Position numbers and translations under genes: made by a program. The notes beneath the pieces are model-generated. The model did not search any database and was not told the DNA's origin. It saw only the letters and a program-made list of their open reading frames with translations. Source: Pseudomonadota bacterium (GTDB taxonomy: Bacteria > Pseudomonadota > Alphaproteobacteria > Sphingomonadales > Sphingomonadaceae). Taken from it: a DNA stretch of 5,734 nt. The stretch lies in contig JAEZFL010000126.1 in the NCBI GenBank assembly GCA_023417515.1, positions 1-5,734 of the forward strand. The letters run 5' to 3'. Below are positions 1 through 5,734 of this stretch, in pieces; position 1 is the first letter of the stretch, and each line of letters opens with the position of its first letter.

Positions 1-615
1 TTCGACGACGGGGGCGGCGGGAGCGGCCGCCGCGAGAGCGAGCGCGCGTCGCCCGGCCGCCTGGCGCTTGAGCCAATAGCCGTAGCCGGCGACGCCGACG
101 GCGACGAAGGCGAGGAAGAATAGCCACAAGGGCGGGCCGTCCGACAGCGGGTCGGCCGACTCGCCCGGCGCGGCCTGCGGCGCGGGCAGAGGAGCGGGCT
201 CGGGAAGAGGCGTCGGCTGAGCCGCGCCGGGATCACCCGCCGACACGGGCGCCGCGGGCGCGGTGGCCGACGGCGCCGGCGAGGGCGAAGACGAGGGCGC
301 GGCCTGAGCCGGAGCGGTCGGAGCCTGGACCGTGCGTGGCGTCGCGGCAGGACGCTGCTCGGCCGCTCCGGGGCGGGTCGTCGGCGTCGTGGCGGCGGGC
401 GCGCGCTCGGTCGGCTGCGTCGCTGCCGGTCTCGCGGGCGGCTCGGGCTGGGTGACGATGCGCTGCTTGGGCTCGATCTGGAAATCGCGGAGCTGCGGCG
501 CGCCGATCGACGAATTGCCGTCCTGTGCGGTCGCCGAAACCGACGCGGACACGCCTGCGACGAGCGCCGCGGCGCCCGCGATCGCGCGCAGAAAAACCGA
601 ACTGTCCTTGATCAT
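1..615 (-). CDS. Partial envelope protein: signal peptide, Ala/Pro-rich linker, one membrane helix
   Basis: This open frame starts at ATG 615-613 and runs without a stop for 205 codons to base 1, so only the N-terminal part is visible. AAGG lies 5 bases before the ATG. Residues 1-30 form a signal peptide: Lys3 and Arg10, a hydrophobic Ala/Val core and a likely cut after SATA, before Gln31-Asp32. Residues 31-56 are an ordinary mixed segment (around QLRDFQIEPKQRIV). Residues 57-155 are almost entirely Ala, Pro, Thr, Ser and Gln, typical of a disordered spacer crossing the periplasm or cell wall. Residues 162-181 (PLWLFFLAFVAVGVAGYGYW) form one membrane helix followed by Lys-Arg and further Arg residues, which predicts an outside N-terminus and a cytoplasmic C-terminus. 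I do not recognise the family. The third-position G+C preference in this frame and the coherent signal, linker and helix layout argue that it is real. Its function depends on the part beyond the left edge. Confidence 0.8.
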   Translation of the reverse strand, partial: MIKDSSVFLRAIAGAAALVAGVSASVSATAQDGNSSIGAPQLRDFQIEPKQRIVTQPEPPARPAATQPTERAPAATTPTTRPGAAEQRPAATPRTVQAPTAPAQAAPSSSPSPAPSATAPAAPVSAGDPGAAQPTPLPEPAPLPAPQAAPGESADPLSDGPPLWLFFLAFVAVGVAGYGYWLKRQAAGRRALALAAAAPAAPVVE

Positions 616-700
616 CAAAACCTTGCCCAACCCCGCCGCGCCGAATTCAGCGATTCAAGGCGCGCGTCCGAAGGTCGTCAGAGACAGGAAATCGCCCTCG

Positions 701-713
701 CGTCAATGGTTAA
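701..713 (-). promoter_or_regulatory. Candidate promoter with CtrA-like TTAACCAT site
   Basis: On the minus strand TTAACCAT (713-706) runs directly into TTGACG (706-701), about 90 bases upstream of the partial envelope gene. TTGACG resembles a sigma-70 -35 box, but I see no good -10 hexamer at the normal spacing (CTCTGA at 683-678 is poor). TTAACCAT matches a motif known for the alphaproteobacterial cell-cycle regulator CtrA. Two GANTC sites (652-656 and 720-724), the target of the CcrM methylase, lie in the same gap. The gap 616-742 holds no other gene that I can support. Confidence 0.3.
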
Positions 714-742
714 GGTGGCGAGTCGAGGGCAAGGTGCGGCGG

Positions 743-1237
743 TCAGCGGTGATGCGTCTCGTCCGCGCCCTGACGCCCTTCCTGTGCATGCGTCCCGCCG
801 ACGTGGCGCCGGCGCGTGCAGCTGGCGACCTCCGTTTCGTCGCCGCTCTCCTGTTCCGGGGCCGACAGGATGCGCGCATCCTCGCCGTCGGCGGCCCAGA
901 CGAGGAAGCGGCCCGGCTCGAACGGAGCGATCGATCGGTAGCGCATGCCGAGATAGGTCCAGCCCGCCGCCAGGGCATGCTCGCGATTCCCGTACCACAA
1001 GGTCGCGGTGGATCGCGGCGCCACTCGCCCGTCCGGCGTCACCACCCTGCCGGCCGGCTGATAGCCCTGGCCGTCGAACAGGATCCGCGCGGTGCCGGCG
1101 CTGGCGCCGTCGGGGCTCCGGCAGTCATAGACGAGGCCATCGACCGGCCCGGCCACTGCCCCGGCATGGTGCGTGGCACAGGCGCCGAGCAGGGCCAGCG
1201 GCAGCAAGCTGGTTGCGGCAGGCAGGTTCAGGCGCAT
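743..1237 (-). CDS. Small lipoprotein, weakly MliC-like
   Basis: The predicted product has 164 residues. The start ATG 1237-1235 is preceded by a G-rich stretch (GGGGG at about 1246-1242) that could act as ribosome binding site. Residues 1-19 form a lipoprotein signal peptide ending in the lipobox LGAC, with Cys20 as the lipidated residue, so the product should be membrane-anchored and face the periplasm. Only two other cysteines exist, Cys39 in VYDCRSPDG and Cys140 in EVASCTRRR. They bracket the folded part and could form a disulphide. Residues 97-117 (LGMRYRS, then FLVWAADGEDARIL) recall the GARYxS...FWxKGxxAxL pattern of the MliC/PliC family, periplasmic inhibitors of C-type lysozyme, and Cys140 sits where that family ends. 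The match is from memory and weak; an unclassified lipoprotein is equally possible. The tail after residue 143 is His, Gln, Arg and Gly rich and looks unstructured. The gene lies 76 bases after the GntR gene, so co-transcription is possible. Confidence 0.75.
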   Translation of the reverse strand: MRLNLPAATSLLPLALLGACATHHAGAVAGPVDGLVYDCRSPDGASAGTARILFDGQGYQPAGRVVTPDGRVAPRSTATLWYGNREHALAAGWTYLGMRYRSIAPFEPGRFLVWAADGEDARILSAPEQESGDETEVASCTRRRHVGGTHAQEGRQGADETHHR

Positions 1238-1313
1238 GCATCCCCCGGGGCAGGCTCACTGGACGCGGACATCATGCGATGCCGCGCCACCCGGGGCAAG
1301 CCGGACCGTGGGA

Positions 1314-1658
1314 TCAGGCGAGCGCGCGCTCGACCAGGTCTTCGGGCTGAAGGCCGAGCCTGCGCATGTGCGCGCAAATCTCCGGCCAGCGCTCGTTGAG
1401 GAAGGTGTCGCGCTCATTGGTGCGCAGCTTGTCGGCGGCGCCGCTCGCGACGAACATGCCGACGCCGCGGCGAACCACGACCAGCCCCTCCTCCTGGAAG
1501 GTCTGATAGGCCTTTGCGACGGTCAGCGGGTTGGCGCCGCATTCGGCCGCGAGGCTGCGCACCGAAGGCAGCGCATCACCGTCGGCCACCGTCCCGTCGA
1601 GGATCATCGCGGCAATGCGGTCCCGCAGCCGCAGATAGACGGGACGTTCTTCGCTCAT
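1314..1658 (-). CDS. GntR-family transcriptional regulator, YtrA subfamily
   Basis: The predicted product has 114 residues. A winged helix-turn-helix fills about residues 5-72: PVYLRLRDRIAAMILDG opens the fold, LPSVRSLAAECGANPLTVAKAYQ (30-52) is the helix-turn-helix, and the wing is RRGVGMFV (63-70). The remaining 40 or so residues are a short helical dimerisation tail, the hallmark of the YtrA subgroup, which lacks the large effector domain of other GntR proteins. I chose ATG 1658 because the longer frame begins at a TTG (1694) that looks like the promoter -35 box, and because GntR homologues start just before the xRPxYxQ-like segment. YtrA regulators usually repress their own gene and an adjacent ABC transporter operon, but no ABC transporter is visible here. 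Likely targets are its own promoter and possibly the flanking lipoprotein or nitroreductase gene. The family call is firm; the regulon is unknown. Confidence 0.93.
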   Translation of the reverse strand: MSEERPVYLRLRDRIAAMILDGTVADGDALPSVRSLAAECGANPLTVAKAYQTFQEEGLVVVRRGVGMFVASGAADKLRTNERDTFLNERWPEICAHMRRLGLQPEDLVERALA

Positions 1659-1660
1659 GG

Positions 1661-1694
1661 CGTGATGCTGGACTAACACACCGGGGTAGGTCAA
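1661..1694 (-). promoter_or_regulatory. Candidate promoter/operator of the GntR gene
   Basis: On the minus strand TTGACC (1694-1689) is a good -35 box lying 31-36 bases before the chosen ATG. It is followed by GTGTTAGTCCAGCATCAC (1679-1662), a partly symmetric stretch whose GTG and CAC ends pair but whose centre is imperfect. No strong -10 hexamer or ribosome binding site is visible before the ATG, so the transcript leader must be very short or absent. YtrA-type repressors commonly bind inverted repeats overlapping their own promoter, which would fit this position. This is an inference from layout, not a proven operator. Confidence 0.35.
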
Positions 1695-1737
1695 GCGTCT
1701 TCTTTGCTGAACGCCAGATTAATCGCCCTTCTATGGG

Positions 1738-2310
1738 TCACCAGCGCGAAATCACGTCGTCGGGCGATGGCCGCGCGCGTTCCTCGAGCGCCATTCCCGG
1801 CGTCCCGATATAGATGAAGCCCGCAATCTGCTCCGATTCGCTTCCGAAACCATCGCGGACACGCTCCGAATATGCCGGCCAGCCGGTGACCCATCCGGCG
1901 GCATAACCGAGCGCGTGAGCGGCATGCTCCAGGTTCATCGCCGCTGCTCCGCAGGACAGTTGCTGCTCCCACAGCGGGATCTTGGCGCTCTCCTTGGGGC
2001 TGAACAGGACCACCACCAACTCGGGAGCCTGGAAGGCCAGGCGTGCGATCGCTTCCGCAGTCGCCTCGCTCGGCTCGCCCTGCTCGGCGCGATAGGCGGC
2101 GAACAGCAGGTCGGAGAAGGCGGCGCGCCGCTCGCGCGAAACATGGACGAAGCGCCACGGGTGGAGCTTGCCATGATCGGGGGTGCGCGCCGCAACGGCG
2201 AGAATCCGGTCGAGCTCCTCCGCGCTCGGTCCCGGCTCCACCAGGTCGCGCGGCCTTCCGGAACGGCGGGTCTCGAGTAAGGACAGGGGCGTTGAGCGGT
2301 CGTTGAGCAT
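1738..2310 (-). CDS. Nitroreductase-family FMN oxidoreductase, YdjA-like
   Basis: The predicted product has 190 residues and is probably a cytoplasmic FMN-dependent NAD(P)H oxidoreductase acting as a homodimer. Hallmarks follow in order: LLETRRSGRP (11-20), whose Arg-Arg-Ser contacts the FMN phosphate; RTPDHGKLHPWRF (42-54), the family's xAPDHxxxxPWRF motif; IPLWEQQLSCGAAAMNL (111-127), matching the PxWEQxxSxGxAxMN segment of YdjA; and GFIYIGTP (164-171) near the C-terminus. Length and motif order match E. coli YdjA, one of the smallest nitroreductases, almost throughout. The physiological substrate of this group is not settled. I chose ATG 2310 over GTG 2319 because it leaves AGGCGG (2324-2319) at 8 bases as a binding site and matches the family N-terminus (short lead, then LLxxRRS). 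The gene diverges from the peptide transporter gene and shares a 129-base intergenic region with it. Confidence 0.93.
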   Translation of the reverse strand: MLNDRSTPLSLLETRRSGRPRDLVEPGPSAEELDRILAVAARTPDHGKLHPWRFVHVSRERRAAFSDLLFAAYRAEQGEPSEATAEAIARLAFQAPELVVVLFSPKESAKIPLWEQQLSCGAAAMNLEHAAHALGYAAGWVTGWPAYSERVRDGFGSESEQIAGFIYIGTPGMALEERARPSPDDVISRW

Positions 2311-2319
2311 GGGTGGCAC

Positions 2320-2332
2320 CGCCTATCAGGCG
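2320..2332. promoter_or_regulatory. Inverted repeat over the nitroreductase ribosome binding site
   Basis: CGCCT (2320-2324) and AGGCG (2328-2332) are perfect inverted arms with a 3-base loop. In the nitroreductase transcript this hairpin would lie 10-22 bases before the start codon and would include most of the AGGCGG binding site, so it could lower translation. As DNA it could also be a small operator. With 5-base arms in G+C-rich DNA, chance remains a real alternative. Confidence 0.3.
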
Positions 2333-2354
2333 TCTCACCGCGCAACAATCCTGC

Positions 2355-2382
2355 TTGGCAAGTGTGATTCTGCCACTAGTGT
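2355..2382 (+). promoter_or_regulatory. Candidate promoter for the peptide transporter operon
   Basis: TTGGCA (2355-2360) is a good -35 box. A 16-base spacer separates it from TAGTGT (2377-2382), a weak -10 box. The spacer contains GATTC (2366-2370), a GANTC methylation site for CcrM. The perfect palindrome CACTAGTG (2374-2381) lies over the -10, and GGCA/TGCC arms (2357-2360 and 2371-2374) flank the spacer. A regulator bound at the palindrome would block the polymerase. The region lies between divergent genes, so it could control both. The placement is by eye. Confidence 0.4.
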
Positions 2383-2395
2383 GCGCCGCCTGAAC

Positions 2396-2410
2396 GCCGC
2401 GGAAAGCGGC
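2396..2410 (+). promoter_or_regulatory. Short hairpin in the transporter leader
   Basis: GCCGC (2396-2400) and GCGGC (2406-2410) pair perfectly around the loop GGAAA. If transcription starts near 2390, as the upstream promoter predicts, the hairpin lies at the extreme 5' end of the mRNA, where such structures can protect a transcript from decay. It lies 13 bases before the ribosome binding site and does not cover it. With a stem of only 5 bases it may be chance. Confidence 0.25.
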
Positions 2411-2423
2411 CTGTGATAGGATT

Positions 2424-2430
2424 GAGGAGG
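2424..2430 (+). promoter_or_regulatory. Ribosome binding site fixing the transporter start
   Basis: GAGGAGG is a near-perfect anti-16S match 9 bases before ATG 2440. It lies inside the frame that would be translated from the upstream GTG at 2413, so it argues against that GTG and for the ATG. Confidence 0.8.
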
Positions 2431-2439
2431 CCGGCCCTG

Positions 2440-4058
2440 ATGGCGACCAACCCACAATATGCAGCCGAAGCGCAGAGGACTATCCTCGGTCACCCGCGCG
2501 GCCTGTTCGTGTTGTTCTTTGCCGAGATGTGGGAGCGCTTCTCCTACTACGGCATGCGGGCGCTGCTGATCTTCTACCTCACGCAGCACTGGCTGTTCTC
2601 GGATGAGCGCTCGGGCATCATCTACGGCGCCTACACCGCGCTCGTGTACATCACCCCGGTGCTGGGCGGCTATCTCGCCGACCGCTATATCGGTCAGCGA
2701 AAGGCGGTGCTGTACGGCGCTATCCTGCTGACTTTCGGCCACTTCCTGATGGGCTTCGAAGGCACCGGCGGACAGGAGTCGTCCACCATCAGCCTCTTCT
2801 GGCTGGCCCTGTCCTTCATCATCGTCGGCTCGGGCTTCCTCAAGGCCAACATCTCGGTGATCGTGGGCCAGCTCTATCCGCGCACGGACGTGCGTCGCGA
2901 TGGTGCCTACACCATCTTTTACATGGGGATTAACCTCGGCGCCTTTCTCGGCTCGCTGCTGTGCGGCTATCTCGGACAAACCTATGGCTGGTCCTACGGC
3001 TTCGGCGCAGCGGGCGTCGGCATGCTGTTCGGCCTGCTCGTGTTCATCTGGGGCAAGCCGCTGCTGATGGGCCGTGGCGAGGCGCCCGATCCTGAGGCGC
3101 TGAGCAAGCCCGTCGCCGGAATCAAGCTCGAATGGCTGATCTATCTCGTCGGCTTCGCCGCGGTGGTCGGCATCTGGCAACTCATCCAGTATCAGGAAGT
3201 GATCGGCTGGCTGCTCCTCGTCGCCGGTGTCATCCTGATCGGCTACGTGCTGACCCATGCTGTGACGAAGCTCGACCGGGAGGATCGCGACCGAATCTTC
3301 GCGGCGATGTTCCTGATCATCGGCTCGATCCTGTTCTGGGCCTTGTTCGAGCAGGCGGGCTCTTCTCTCAACCTGTTCACCGACCGCTCAGTCGACCGCA
3401 ATATGCTGGGCTGGGAAGTTCCGGCATCGATGTTCCAATCGATCAACGCGATGTACATCGTGCTCTTGGCCCCGCTCTTCGCGGCACTCTGGATCTGGCT
3501 TGGCCGGCGGGGATTGGAGCCTTCGGCGCCGGCCAAGTTCGGTCTCGGCCTGCTCCAGCTCGGGCTCGGCTTCCTCGTCCTCGTCTGGGGCAGCCAGGCG
3601 GCGGGCATGGAGAACCTGACCCCGGTCATCTTCATCTTCCTCATCTACCTGCTGCACACGACCGGCGAGCTCTGCCTGTCGCCAGTCGGACTTAGCGCGA
3701 TGAACCGACTGGCTCCGACGCACATGGCCTCGCTCATCATGGGCACCTGGTTTTTCGCCTCGGCGACCGGCAATTTCGCGGCCGGCCTGATCGCTGCAGC
3801 GACGGGTTCGGAAGCGGCGGCCGGCGAAGGCGCGGCCAAGGAGACGGTGCTGGAGGTGTACAGCACCGTCGGTTGGGTCGCGATCGGAGTCGGCGTCGCC
3901 GTGGTCCTGGTGTCGCCGCTCATCAGGAAGCTGATGCACCTCGACACGCTTCGCGACGCTGATGAGCTCGCTGGCTATCAGGAAATCGGCGGCGACCGCG
4001 GTCAGGACGCCGGCCTCTACCCGCAGCGCGAGACCAAGCTCGGAAAGGATCCTGCCTG

Positions 4059-4059
<1 letters not shown>
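2440..4059 (+). CDS. POT/PTR2-family proton-coupled oligopeptide transporter
   Basis: The predicted product has 539 residues. It should import di- and tripeptides across the inner membrane together with protons. POT signatures are complete: Glu29-x-x-Glu32-Arg33-Phe in FAEMWERFSYYGMRALL (helix 1, proton coupling), DRYIGQRK (81-88) in the loop after helix 2, Lys136 in GSGFLKANIS (helix 4), FYMGINLGAFLGSLLCGYLG (160-179, the second PTR2 signature), FWALFEQAGSSLN (299-311, helix 7), and TTGELCLSPVGLSAMNRLAP (407-426, helix 10) with Glu410. Fourteen helices fit, as in bacterial DtpT/PepT-type carriers, with an extra helix pair near 232-271. The tail after 497 is polar and cytoplasmic. All residues needed for proton and peptide handling are present, so it looks functional. 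Its stop overlaps the next gene's start by one base (TGATG), which indicates translational coupling with the amidohydrolase. The shared operon supports peptides as substrate. The choice of ATG 2440 over GTG 2413 rests on GAGGAGG at 2424-2430. Confidence 0.96.
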
Positions 4060-5452
<1,393 letters not shown>

Positions 5453-5456
<4 letters not shown>

Positions 5457-5734
5457 CCCGCCTTCGCTATCGCTTCGGCGGGCAAGCCGGCCTTCGCCAA
5501 GGCTTCCGCCTCCGCCAAGGCTTCGGCGGACGAATCGGCCGACAAGTCCGCCTTCTTCTCGCTGGCGTCGCGGCATTGGCCGCGGTCCCGGCTGCGGCGC
5601 AGACGGTGGCGATCACCGGCGGACGCGTGGTGCTCGGCGACGGGTCCGACCCGATCGACGGCGGCACCGTCGTCATCCGGGACGGCCGGGTCGCCGCCGC
5701 CGGCGCCGGCGTCGCGGTGCCGGCCGGCGCGCCG
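5453..5734 (+). CDS. Partial second exported amidohydrolase with interrupted signal peptide
   Basis: The visible 94 codons run off the right edge. Residues 34-49 (LLLAGVAALAAVPAAA) are a clear signal-peptide core with a type I cut at AAA-Gln50. Residues 51-82 (TVAITGGRVVLGDGSDPIDG, then GTVVIRDGRVAA) are the N-terminal beta-sandwich of an amidohydrolase, parallel to residues 57-87 of the upstream lipoprotein enzyme, so the two are probably diverged paralogues. The metal site lies beyond the window. Residues 4-33 are abnormal: Arg/Gly/Gln-rich, with LRQGF twice and the related LRYRFGG and LRQGFGG, and they come from a repeat block inserted between codons 3-4 and 33-34. Deleting exactly 30 codons gives a normal short signal peptide starting MTRLLLAG. 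The start overlaps the previous stop by four bases (ATGA), so translation is coupled. Export may be impaired or unaffected, as n-regions of this length and charge are tolerated in some proteins. With no twin-arginine motif visible, Sec is the likely route. Confidence 0.88.
5458..5555 (+). repeat. 90-base in-frame repetitive insertion flanked by 8-base direct repeats
   Basis: CCGCCTTC occurs at 5458-5465 and again at 5548-5555, exactly 90 bases apart. Between them lie imperfect units starting CCTTCGC or CCTCCGC: an 18-base core at 5461-5478, 5491-5508 and 5509-5526 (the last two match at 16 of 18 positions and share CGCCAAGGCTTC), and 12-base tails CGGGCAAGCCGG (5479-5490) and CGGACGAATCGG (5527-5538) after the first and third cores. 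The right end can fold: GGCGGAC (5525-5531) pairs with GTCCGCC (5546-5552) around the palindrome TCGGCCGA (5535-5542). One other frame is also open across the block and reads AFAKASASAKASADESAD, a periodic pattern I associate from memory with dispersed repeats in environmental bacterial genomes. No transposase is present; this would be a non-autonomous element. Confidence 0.75.

Noticed and set aside
1287..1311. Possible terminator after the GntR gene (CCAC/GTGG and CCGG/CCGG arms)
   Set aside because: The stem is broken by a 3-base bulge and no T-run follows, so it does not meet the pattern of an intrinsic terminator. It could still be a weak pause or chance pairing.
332..1399. A 355-codon open frame on the plus strand
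   Set aside because: It crosses three minus-strand genes and their gaps, is low-complexity Arg/Ala/Gly, and has no recognisable domain.
2413..2439. GTG 2413 as start of the peptide transporter
   Set aside because: It would place the strong GAGGAGG binding site inside the coding region and has no binding site of its own; ATG 2440 has ideal spacing.
1691..2455. A 254-codon minus-strand frame overlapping the nitroreductase
   Set aside because: It is a frame-shifted shadow rich in Arg and Gly; the nitroreductase frame carries all the family motifs.
2335..3258. A 307-codon open frame on the minus strand opposite the peptide transporter
   Set aside because: Its acidic, Gln/His/Asp-rich composition is what the reverse complement of membrane-helix codons gives. 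The plus-strand product has all POT motifs.
5461..5552. CRISPR array as an explanation for the repeats
   Set aside because: The units are imperfect, 18 and 30 bases long and mostly directly adjoining with no regular unique spacers, and they lie inside a coding frame.

Overview
The window is strongly G+C-rich DNA. Its gene families, the use of GANTC sites near promoters and the overall look suggest an alphaproteobacterium, most likely in the Sphingomonadales. This placement is an inference from style and gene content, since no marker gene is present. Genes are packed tightly and fall into two divergent blocks that separate at about 2311-2439.

Left block, minus strand, read from right to left. 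First comes a small YdjA-like nitroreductase (2310-1738). Next is a YtrA-type GntR repressor (1658-1314). Then there is a small lipoprotein with a two-cysteine domain that weakly resembles MliC lysozyme inhibitors (1237-743). Last is the N-terminal 205 residues of an envelope protein (615 to beyond base 1) with a signal peptide, a long Ala/Pro-rich linker and one membrane helix. These four have gaps of 76-127 bases and probably several promoters, so they are neighbours rather than one clear operon.

Right block, plus strand. A proton-coupled oligopeptide transporter of the POT/PTR2 family (2440-4059) is followed by a lipoprotein metal-dependent amidohydrolase (4059-5456). A second exported amidohydrolase (5453 to beyond the right edge) comes next. 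The stop and start codons overlap at both junctions (1 base and 4 bases), so the three genes form a translationally coupled operon. The simplest reading is a module for using peptides or acyl-amino acids: hydrolases outside the inner membrane cut substrates and the POT carrier imports small peptides.

The most unusual signal is at the start of the second amidohydrolase. A 90-base block of imperfect repeats, flanked by the 8-base direct repeat CCGCCTTC, sits in frame inside the signal-peptide codons. Removing one 90-base period restores a textbook signal peptide (MTRLLLAGVAALAAVPAAA, then Q). This looks like a recent in-frame insertion of a repetitive element that added a 30-residue Arg/Gly/Gln-rich stretch to the n-region.
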